Assembly: GCA_001599755.1 (NCBI GenBank)
Contig: BCHX01000002.1
Span: 3,268,330-3,332,329, forward strand
Direction of reading: 5' to 3'
DNA length: 64,000 nucleotides
Origin: Gliomastix tumulicola
Lineage: Eukaryota > Ascomycota > Sordariomycetes > Hypocreales > Bionectriaceae
This document shows positions 10,112-19,098 of this stretch, one piece after another. Under the pieces are notes generated by a model, which worked only from the letters and a program-made list of their open reading frames with translations, did no database searches and was not told where the DNA came from. A program made the translations under genes and the position numbers. How positions within the stretch are numbered: the stretch's first letter is position 1; each line of letters begins with the position of its first letter.

Positions 10112-11341
10112 ATGTCCAACGGAAGATACGGTAAGACATCTTCCTGCTCCCCTACCGCCCGCGCAATTATGAGCTAATATGGGGTCCTGCGGCTAGTCGA
10201 CGGAAGCTACTACTTCTACGCCCCGAACAAAGGAGCGGCCATCTTCTTCACTGTGGCCTTCTTTGCATCCTGCTTGGTCCACATCTGGCAATCAACGTAA
10301 GCCTCAACCACCGCGACATATACCAGATGTTCCCCCACGGCAGGCTACTGACCTGAATCACCGCAGTCGATATAAATGCTGGAAACTGACGCCGCTGTTT
10401 CCCTTCTGCTGCCTGCTATTCACAGTGGGGTTTGCCCTTCGATGCTACGGTGCTTGGCACTTCGATGACCTCAATGTGTACATCGCCAGTGTCTGCATCA
10501 CATACGCTGCTCCGTATGTCAATCAGTTTCCTTTCCTCTTTTACTCTTTAATGCATGTAGAATCTAACAGGATCATGGCAGACCTCTGCTTGAGCTGCAG
10601 AACTACCACATCCTCGGCCGAGTTCTATACTACGTCCCCTACCATGCGCCCCTCCACCCCGGACGCGTCCTCACGACCTTTGGCTTCATCTCCGCCATCA
10701 TCGAGGCCCTGAACGGCTGGGGCGCCTCCTACTCGGCCAACCAGAGCCTCAGCGACGGCGAACGAAGCGCAGGCCACGCGCTCATCAAGACCTCGCTCCT
10801 CCTGCAGCTCGTCGTCCTCACATGCTTCGTCGTCCTCGCCGGCCTCTTCCACCGCCGCTGCGCGCGGCACGGCGCCGTCAACGCCCCCCTCCTCAGCACG
10901 CTGCTCACCCTCTACGCCAGCGTCGTGCTCATCCTCATCCGCACCATCTTCAGGACTGTCGAGTACTTCGGCGTCGCCCAGAGCAAGTTCGACGACCCGA
11001 ACTTCGATCCCATGTCGCTGACGCCGCTCCTCCGATACGAGGCCTTCTTCTGCGTGTTCGAGGGTATGCTGATGCTCGTCAACTGCGTCATGTTCAACTG
11101 GCGGCACCCGAGGCGGTATCTCCCCGAGAATAACAAGATTTACCTGTCCCGGGACGGCGTGACGGAGATTGAGGGCGCGGGATACGAGGACCCGCGGCCG
11201 TTCTGGAAGACGCTCATTGATCCGTTTGATATCCACGGTCTCATCACGGGGGAGGGCAGGAAGGGACTTGCGTTGCAGGATGGGGAGCAGCAGGCCGCGG
11301 TCGTGAAGGAGCCGGAGGCTCAGAACCCAGCTACGCACTGA
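10112..11341 (+). CDS. RTA1-like lipid-translocating/resistance membrane protein
   Basis: Seven-membrane-segment protein of the fungal RTA1 family, whose members are linked to lipid translocation and resistance to toxic lipids or azoles. Four exons (10112-10130, 10197-10296, 10367-10513, 10582-11341) give 341 aa. The tiny first exon encodes MSNGRY and splices to VDGSYYFYAPNK, the family's usual start. Typical pieces follow: CWKLTPLFPFC, CITYAAPPLLELQNYHILGR, RTIFRTVEYF, LLRYEAFFCVFEGMLM and FNWRHPRRYLP, with hydrophobic segments between them. The Arg-Thr-Ile-Phe-Arg and Glu-x-x-Phe motifs near the last segments are characteristic. The C-terminal 60 residues are a hydrophilic tail. It is probably plasma-membrane located; a poly-T tract follows the stop. 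Confidence 0.92.
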
Positions 11342-11908
11342 GATGTACTAGGTGATTGTCGGGTCAATTAGAGTGTGATACTTGACACTCCAGGTTTTTT
11401 TTTTTTTGTATCGTAGCAAAGAGTAGGAGATTGAGATTTAATTATAATATATTCTAGATTATACCACATGGACATCATTGCAATCCGCTGTCCTTGGAGT
11501 CAAAAGATGATCCTCGAGGAGCACGCTTTATTTTTGCCTTAGTCTCGTTGGTAGCGACTTTCGACTTGTAAAGAGGATTACATGTTGCCCAGCGGGATTT
11601 GACCACATAAAGGGATAATGTACGTAGTTCGACATTACACAACTAGTAGGAGATGCATTATGCTCCCCCGTTAGCACAATGATTAATGAAGCTAGGTGGT
11701 TTGCGGCAATTTGAAGCCCTGAAGATTCCATTCTCAGTTACTAGATAAAGATAGTAAAGCTTTTTGTCCCATGATTTCCTCCATGTTTAATGCTCCAAGC
11801 TGACTCTTCACGGCCAATCCATTCTTTAGGCGATGAAGCGTCAGAAAGCGCATAATATGGCCCTTTCCTCTTGAGATGGACCGTGGCGGGGTCTAAAAGA
11901 CCACCTAT
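11342..11908. other. Intergenic, AT-rich, no supported gene
   Basis: Begins with a poly-T run (about 11395-11407), then AT-rich sequence with no open frame of note. Confidence 0.6.
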
Positions 11909-12205
11909 CTACCGCGAGCGAACGCAGTGGCATTGACGCCCGTGTTCTATAATGTGTATCACCTGAAGCACACCCGTCCCCAGGCAGAGGAGACAGTAGC
12001 AGACGCGCTGGCGCCCTCTGGATTCCACGAACAGTCGGTGGCATGCGGTTGTGTGGCCATGGGGGCCGCAAGAAAGCATCGTATGGCAACACGGTACCGG
12101 TAGTAGAACGTCGACAGGCACGTAGACGCGTCCGATTCCATCACAAACTTCGCATCCGGGATCGGGTCGGCTCCTCTGAGCGAGGCTCCCTTCACAGGGC
12201 GGCAT
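11909..12205 (-). CDS. Possible small Cys-rich protein with CxxCxGxG-type motifs
   Basis: An ATG-started frame of 98 codons. It contains CEVCDGIGRVYV near the N-terminus and CYCLLCLGTGVLQV near the C-terminus, separated by a CC/C/H-rich stretch. The paired CxxCxGxG signature is that of DnaJ-type zinc-binding modules and of small fungal zinc-binding proteins. This is weak evidence. Another frame over the same bases is also open, the 5' side abuts a poly-T tract with ambiguous bases, and I recognise no full-length family. It could instead be the 3' exon of a gene starting at the ATG at 12449, whose frame passes into the poly-T tract. Treat it as a candidate. Confidence 0.25.
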   Translation of the reverse strand: MPPCEGSLAQRSRPDPGCEVCDGIGRVYVPVDVLLPVPCCHTMLSCGPHGHTTACHRLFVESRGRQRVCYCLLCLGTGVLQVIHIIEHGRQCHCVRSR

Positions 12206-13535
12206 CGTGAGAGGGCTGTGAGGGTGTCTTGGGCCTTTTTTTTTTTTTTTNTTTTNTTTTTTTTTTTTTCGGCGGAAGAAAAAGATGGCGGGTGTTCGCT
12301 GGGATGACTTGAGGAGGGACGTTTGTGTGTGCTAATGTAGTCGAGTGTAGTAGATGTCCTTTGAAGATGAAATCGACAGTGTTTGAGGAATGCTCCAGCT
12401 TTACGGGGTCAAGAGTTTGGTCTTTCACTGTCGTTTCGACGGTAGACATTCATTATTGCTTCACTCTTATTTATCCTTCCAAATAATGAGCCAGCGTATA
12501 TTAAAAGAGGTTGGCATTGTATGAGTTCTTTGTACCGTGATGGATAGGGAGGTTGGGTGATACAGGGAAACCGTGACGAACCAAAAGGAAGATTCATCCA
12601 GAGCGCTACATGATAGATATTTTGTCATGATTCAATTTCACCCTTATTTGCCTCTGCGTTCTTCCTTTAGTGGATTTTCGCTGCTCGGAATCATTCAATA
12701 TTCCTGAACAGTGATGCCCGGATCGTGTTGGGCTATCTTGGTGCTGACCAGAGAGCACCAGGAACTTTAGACACACCGACGTTCATGGTACCTTTTCAAT
12801 GGTTATTTCCACCACGTACATCGGAAATTATCCTCCTCGAAAAGCCCTTCTATCAATTCGCATTGTTGAAAACTTCCCCCAAGCCTGCCCACAGGTTGAC
12901 GACGTGTAGGTGCTGTAGGGTAGGCAAATCTCGTCGTAACTAGCCGCCCGCCCGAATTTTTGGGTGGCTGTGCTCCCAACTTGAAACTTGCCCCCCTTGT
13001 CCTGAGGCTGACAAATTCCATCACCACCTGGATTTCATTGTCTGCCTTGCCCCCTCCCATGAGGTCTGTGATGCTGCGACCGTGTGGCCCAGGCCAGGTG
13101 GTAGCAGTGCTGTTGGACTGGGAGCATGAAAATTGGTGGTGGCTCGGCTAGGCCAGACTGTGGCTGTGATGATCCAGCGTTGGCCGTGATAGGTCGCTGA
13201 ATTGAGCTCAGAACCAACAAGACTCCATGCAAGGGTCTGAATGGCAAGGCGGCCAGGTGCAAACTGGACCAACAGTTGGTTGGTGGTTGGGCGATTTTGG
13301 GCCGCAAGTTGGCCTTCATTTTCCGCACCATTCGGCCTCCCGCATATTTCCACCGCTGTATACGAAGCCGCCGCCGTTTAGATACTTAACGTAGGAGCAG
13401 CCAGCCCATATTTGAACACGCAGCACATTCTTAGTCCTCACCTGCTTCTTCTTCGTTCTGCCTTTCCTGAACATCTTTATCCCCCGTCGAACGACGGTGG
13501 TTTCTTGCTCTTGCTCTACTCCTATCTATGCCGGT
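12206..13535. other. No supported gene; contains an ambiguous poly-T tract
   Basis: An 85-codon minus-strand frame starting at the ATG at 12449 runs into the poly-T tract and cannot be trusted. The stretch 12950-13400 is GC-richer with overlapping short frames on both strands and no motif. The last 100 bp is the pyrimidine-rich leader of the next gene. Confidence 0.45.
12236..12269. repeat. Poly-T tract with two ambiguous bases
   Basis: A 34-nt T run with N at 12251 and 12256. The base calls and run length are unreliable, so any frame crossing it is unsafe. Confidence 0.9.
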
Positions 13536-14960
13536 ATGAAGACTCCAGCGACACTGGCTGATCTGAAATCCGAAAAGCGCGTCTACGATGCGCTCTGGCC
13601 GCACGTCCACAATGCAGGCAAACTCTCGAACATGAAGACGATTGTCCGGGACCTCCACGCCCAGAAAGCCCTACCATCTCCTCTTCAGGCCATGACCTCC
13701 AAGGCCCTCGTCAAGGCTGCACAGGCGCTCTTCCTAGCACAGGTTTTCCAGAACAAGAGGGCTGCGGATGTCCGTTTCGCCGCGCTTCGTCAGACGACGA
13801 CGGAAAGCACATCATCTGTGCCTTCGACCGCCGCTGCCCTCCAGGAGGCAACATCGTCGCAGTCGGCTCCTGGGCTGAGCGAGATCCCGGTTTCGTCAGC
13901 TGCTCCGCCGGATTTCATGCCCGTGTCTGCGCCGGAGCCGGGGCCCGAGTCGGATGAGGAATCTGGCTCGCTGGGAGAGATCACGGCTTCAGAGATGGAG
14001 GTCTCTACTAGATGCCAGGATTTACGTGAGTAAAAAAAAAAGACACAGCAACGAGCCGAACTGTCCTGTGCTGGGTTCCCTCGTCAAAAAGGACCGAACT
14101 AACAGATAGAAACAGCACCTTCTAGTGACACTTCAGAGCAGGCCTATCCCGATAATCTGCTCACTATATCCTACACCGTACAACACCGTGTGCTGTCCGA
14201 GATGCAGCGCATCCTCGAAGAAGCATGCTTCTTCTTCGCGCAACGAAGGCAGCTCAGCATTCTACAGACAATGAGCTGGGACTGCCCCGAGGCTATCGAG
14301 CTGAACATATTCATGAGGAAAACTGGCTTGTCATCCGTCAGGTTCGGCGAGGATGGCACTCCATGCTGTGACTCGTCGTCCATGTCCAGACTCATCGGGT
14401 CCGTCTCTCGTATACGGCACGCGGCGGTGCATCGCGAGCGGGTTACCGCATTTGCACTCGAGAGGATGCTATGCGATAGCGAGAAGCTCCTTCATCTGCT
14501 TGGAGATGAGAAGGCCACCGGGATCATGGCCGACCTGCACGGCAAGATCAAACAGGGACTGGCTGAGTTGGGCGAGCAGGAGAGGCAAGTCGACAGTCAC
14601 GTGGTGATGGAGACGGACAAGATCCGAACGCAGCGGATGAAGCTGGATGACTGGGAGCGAAGCATGATGCTAGCAGCCGAGGAGCAGAAGCGGGAGATGC
14701 GCAGCAGGGTAGCCGTTGGGATATCGGCAGCTCTGGCGGTCTCCAGGACGGACAGCCCGGCTGCCGGAAACAAGAAATGTAAGGATTATTGGCCAAGCCA
14801 TGCGTATTTACGAAGGGGTAGTATGACTACTGACATGGCGATAGACTTGTCACTGCTCTCTGTGCCGACGATCTGCTGGAATCTAGTTGCTCGAATCTGG
14901 GCGGCCGCTCTTTGGAGCCTTGGGTACTTGTTTCTAGGAGGCACTCGGTTATTCAGGTGA
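13536..14960 (+). CDS. Unrecognised protein with HEPN-like R-x4-H motif and C-terminal membrane tail
   Basis: Three exons (13536-14025, 14110-14778, 14845-14960) give 424 aa. I start at the ATG at 13536, because the frame upstream offers only GTG. Residues 1-85 form a basic helical region (DLKSEKRVYDALWPHVHNAG). About 70 Ser/Pro/acidic low-complexity residues follow. The middle is helical and contains SRIRHAAVHRERV; I recall RH(T/A)AVHR as a hallmark of fungal proteins of unknown function, and it also fits the R-x4-H motif of HEPN domains. A predicted coiled coil with many Glu/Arg/Gln follows. The last exon encodes a hydrophobic Trp-rich segment (CWNLVARIWAAALWSLGYLF), giving a tail-anchored look. 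The 66-nt second intron could be retained in frame. Function is unknown. Confidence 0.7.
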
Positions 14961-15104
14961 ACTTTGAACAGGACGCGGTCCTGTAGATCTCCGTTGTCTT
15001 GAGTTGGAGGTCCTTGTTCGCTTTGGCCAATCATACTTATTATAGTCTGTATTTTATTTCTCATGATACTAAGGAGCTAAACTCATATTTTATGTTCGTC
15101 TTAT

Positions 15105-16622
15105 TTACGATATGTCTCGATTCTCCATCATCGTCTGTAGCTCTTGAATGACGTTCCGGAGTCGTCCCATCTGGTCCGGCAAGCCCTCTACGATGCCAAC
15201 AGCAACGGCTGGGAGACCGCCTTGTGGCTGCTGTAGAAGGTACTGGGATGGCGATTCTTCCTCCCCGCCATCGCTCTGAATCCCCTCCATACTGGATTGC
15301 GGCGCTTGTGCGGAATGGAGCTGGTCCGTGACAGGCGTGATGTATGCGCCGCTGTTGGCGCCATTGGGCCATGTTCGGGGGCCACTTCCCACAGCCTGCT
15401 GCTGCTTGGCTTGTTGGTAGAGACTTCGGTCTATCCGGATGATTAGGTGCATCAGCAGTTGGAGGACCATGACAGAATGGGCGACGGAGAATGCGCCCGC
15501 CTGGCCCTGGTTTGGATCCGGCCGCTGTGGGTTCTGCACATGGTCTGTCGGGGCGGCCACGGAGTCTAGGCACCGGCGGATGGCGTCGCAGATGGCCCCG
15601 AACAGGGTCATGAGATGCTGGTGCGAGGCGAGGGCCAGGAGTATGACACTGTTGTCGATGGCGGTAGGGGTGATGGAGGCTGTAGTGGTGCTGGTGGTGC
15701 TGGTGGATGATATCGGGGTACTTCCGCTGGTCTTGTCGGTACTGGATGAGGTTGCAGCGATTTCGTTGAAGATGTGTATCAGTGTGTTTGTGTACTCGAG
15801 GGCTTCAGTCACCTCCGGCGACGACCGGGTCAGGGGCTGTGAGCCTAGGCCAGCAAGACGGCGCTTGGATCGGGTGATCTTGAGGGTCAGGCCCGTCAGC
15901 TGCCAAGAAAGGGCATCGGAAGAAGAGAAAGAAGCATCCTCTGAGTCCCCGCCGTTGTTGGCTGTGGTTGGATCCATGAAGGGCGTACTTGAAAGCAGCT
16001 CCCACTCCGTTGCGGAGCCGGGCCTCTCCCCTGCCCCGTTGAGCGCATCGCCGACTTCCTTGGCGATCTGGGCCTCGATGGTCGCTGCTGACGACTCGGA
16101 GGATGCGCCGCGGGGGCTGAAGGATGGCAGCGAAGTGAATAGCTGCTCAGCCGCATCCCAAGCATTGAGGTGGTCTGTGACGTCGATGGAGGAGACGCCC
16201 TCTCCTCCTCCTCCTCCTCCTCCTCCTCCTCCTCCATCGGCAGTGGCGGAAATAAAGCCAGACGCGTCAAGGTCGTTTCCTGGTCTACCTGGTCCGTTGG
16301 GGCAGAAGACGCTGCCGAGGCCTTGCGCGAACCACGACGCGGTGCTCAGGTTGCGGGGTTTGGCGGCGTTGGGTTCGTTTCCTATCGCGGGCTGAGCAGA
16401 GGTCCGACTCAACTTTCGTTTTGCTATGTGGGTGTCAGCCGGCCAGCTCAGGGACATCCCCGAGAGCAATTACGTACAGCTGTAGACACAGTCCACGCCC
16501 GCCTTGACACACCGTCCGCACCGAGGGAGGCCGTCTGATGCGGCGCCGCCCTGCGACGTGTCATCCCGAAGGCAACGCACCTTTTGTTGGCGGCAGCGGT
16601 CACATGACTGCCGTTGCGACAT
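15105..16622 (-). CDS. Zn2Cys6 transcription factor (AflR-like layout)
   Basis: Nuclear regulator of 487 aa from two exons (16622-16478, 16423-15105; 54-nt intron). The N-terminus holds the binuclear zinc cluster: SCDRCRQQKVRC, a 17-residue loop between Cys 3 and Cys 4 (longer than usual), then CGRCVKAGVDC, followed by a basic linker KRKLSRTS. A polyglycine run of about 11 residues (the GGA repeat) lies near residue 115. The C-terminal half has ILLALASHQHLMTLFGAIC and VLQLLMHLIIRIDRSLYQQ, which resemble the regulatory region of AflR-type secondary-metabolism regulators. Its start faces an MFS gene across 491 bp, so it probably controls that transporter. The start is the first ATG directly before the zinc cluster. 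Confidence 0.9.
16201..16235. repeat. (TCC)n microsatellite coding polyglycine
   Basis: A 35-nt trinucleotide run inside the Zn2Cys6 coding sequence. It reads as GGA (Gly) codons on the minus strand, so length variation would keep frame. Confidence 0.9.
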
Positions 16623-16794
16623 GGTCAGATGCTGCGCAAGTTTGCGTGCGTGTTCTTTTCTGCTGCTGTACTCGTTCGTATACGAGGAGGAGTGGAGGAT
16701 GGCGGGAAGTGCGGAGGGTGCAGGAGCAAAGCGCCGAGCAGCGCAGTAACCAAGCGAGAGGCCTGTTTTGGCGGATGGAAATTGGACCGCCCGC

Positions 16795-16823
16795 CTCCGA
16801 TGCCTCCACAAGCAAGATCGGAG
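16795..16823. promoter_or_regulatory. Inverted repeat CTCCGAT-N15-ATCGGAG, candidate regulator site
   Basis: A perfect 7-bp inverted pair with CCG/CGG cores in the shared promoter of the Zn2Cys6 gene (ATG at 16622) and the MFS gene (ATG at 17114). Zn2Cys6 dimers bind paired CGG/CCG triplets, though spacers are usually shorter. Binding by the neighbouring regulator is inference. Confidence 0.35.
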
Positions 16824-17113
16824 CCGGATCAAAATCGCCCCGCCAGACCTCCGACTTGTCGTCTGTGCTTCAGGCCCGGGCGCCGAGCAAGTTGTCCCAG
16901 TGCCGCCGTCTCATTAGCAATCATCTCCTTTGTCCCAAGCAGTGTCGTGTGTGAGTCGTGTCGCGTTGTGTCTCGTTATAAAGGGCCAGAGACGCTGATG
17001 TGTGACTGACCGGTGCCCTCCATCGCCACTCATTCCTGTTCTTCATCTGAGGGCGGGCTGTATTGTGTGTTATTGTGCCAATTTGCCTCCTTTTTCTCGG
17101 TACCAAACCAACG

Positions 17114-18732
17114 ATGGCGACTCAGCAGGATTCCGCAAACACCACGCTCGCACAGGACAGCAAGTCCGACCTCGAAAAGACCGGACAGCAACTGGAACCG
17201 ACACCTCGAGACGATACCGATGCACAAGAGTTGGCTGCTGACGGCGGTAACAACAGTGACGAGCCAAAAGTGCAGGAGGCAGGGCTCACAGATGGTGGCA
17301 CTGCAGCATGGCTGACTGTCCTGGGAGCGTGGTGCTGCTCCTTCTGCAGCCCAGGATGGATCAACAGTGCGTCTCTTTTTTTTCTTCTCCTTTCTCTTCT
17401 CTCGCGTCCTCTTAGTCGCCCTACTAACCACAATGGCTCTGGCACAGGCGTGGGCAGCTTCCAAGAGTACTATGTAAACGGGCCCTTGGAAGACTACTCC
17501 AGCAGCACCATCGCCTGGATCCCGTCGCTTCAAGTCTTCTTCCTCTTCGGCTTGGGGCCCATCGTCGGCCGACTCTACGACCTGTACGGCCCAACACCAC
17601 TCATTATTGGCGGGTCCCTCCTGCACGTCTTTGGATTGATGATGGCGTCCTTGGCCAAGACGTACTACCAGTTCCTCCTGACCCAGGGCGTCTGCAGTGC
17701 CATTGGCGTGGCATTCCTATACTCACCAGGTAGGGCCCAGCAATTCCACCCCCCCCTGCACCCAACATCTCCATCCAGTACCTCAGGCTGAGCAGTTTGT
17801 GCACCCTCGCTTTAGCCCTCGCTGCTCTTTCGACATGGTTCGTCAAGAAGCGCGGTCTAGCCATGGGTATCATGGCGACCGGCTCATCCGTTGGCGGCGT
17901 CATCTTCCCCATCATGGTCAGCCGCATGATCAGGGACCATGGATATCCCTGGGCCCTGAGGACGGCCGCATTCCTCATCCTGGGCCTCCAAATCGTCGCC
18001 TGCCTCACCGTGCGCCCTAGGATCAAGCCTGTCCCCAAGAAGATGGCCATTGCACGCTTCGCCGCACCGTTCACCGAGTTCGCCTTCGTTCTCCTGCTAG
18101 TTGGCATCTTCCTCCTGACGTTTGGCATGTACATTCCCATCAACTACCTGGCCCTGCAGGCGCGGGAAGAGGCAGGCGTGGGCAAGGACATGGCCAACTA
18201 CCTGATAGCCATTTTGAACGCCGCTAGGTGAGCTGCTCCTTTTCAAGGCTCTGAAGATCAACGGGGATCCCAGACGCTGACAGTTTCGTTGCCTTTTAAC
18301 AGTCTTTTTGGTCGTCTTCTTGCTGGCTTTGGCGCCGATCGGATCGGGAGATGGAACATGTTCATCATCGCCTGTACGCTCTCCGGGATATCCACGCTTG
18401 CCATCTGGATTCCCACCAAGACGGAAGCCATCGCCATCGGCTTCGCCATCACGTTCGGCTTCGCCTCGGGCGCTTTCGTCTCCCTCGTGGGCGCCCTTCC
18501 CATCTCCGTCTCCCCGGTCCAGGAGATCGGATACCGCATGGGCGTTGTCTTCCTCGTCATCTCGATCCCGGGTCTCACCATGGCGCCGACTGGGGGCGCC
18601 ATCGTAGAGAGCTCGGCGAATGGGTGGTTGCATGTGAAGATTTTTGCCGGCGTCATGTCTCTCGCAGGCTCCGCCGTCACTCTCTGGTCGAGATGGCTCT
18701 ACACGGAGAAGAAGCTCATCAATGCGTTCTAA
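17114..18732 (+). CDS. MFS transporter, monocarboxylate-transporter-like
   Basis: Major facilitator protein of 458 aa from four exons (17114-17366, 17448-17729, 17816-18227, 18303-18732). A hydrophilic N-terminal tail of about 65 residues precedes twelve membrane segments. Fungal MCT-like features are visible: GWINSVGSFQEYYV at the first splice, GRLYDLYGPTPLIIGG, YSPALAALSTWFVKKRGLAMGI at the second splice, GSSVGGVIFPIM, then NAASLFGRLLAGFGADRIGRWN at the third splice. All three junctions restore the family pattern. It is expected in the plasma membrane as a carrier of monocarboxylates, or as an efflux carrier for a metabolite. Being divergent from a Zn2Cys6 gene suggests local co-regulation. 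The substrate cannot be read from sequence. Confidence 0.92.
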
Positions 18733-19098
18733 AAGGGGATAGGTATCTATCTATCTATCTGTACGTATGACGGGGGTCAGCTTGAGATTAGCTAGCGATG
18801 TCTGGCTTGCCTGGAGGAATTTGAAGACCGAACCCCTTGCTAGACCGGCCCCCAGCGTGTTGGGCAGCGCTCGCTTCGTCGCATGGAGAGGTGGCTGTAC
18901 TGGCCATTATAATAGCCTAGTAGTTTTACTGAGTATGCATTTGTGATTTGTGCGGAGTTCTTAGCAGGCTCGTAGGGATAGATAGTGAGACAGTGTAGAT
19001 TGTTGCTGAGATGGACTAAGCCAAACTATTTTGCACGTGTTACTTTGATTCCGGCCGGTTATCGACGTTTATTGCGTGACCGAGAGATCCCTGCATGC
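18733..19098. other. Convergent intergenic spacer
   Basis: Space between the ends of the MFS and GH43 genes. It includes a short (TATC)n run near 18743-18760 and no gene. Confidence 0.6.

Noticed and set aside
16170..16538. Plus-strand frame with polyserine
   Set aside because: Created by the (TCC)n repeat opposite the Zn2Cys6 gene.
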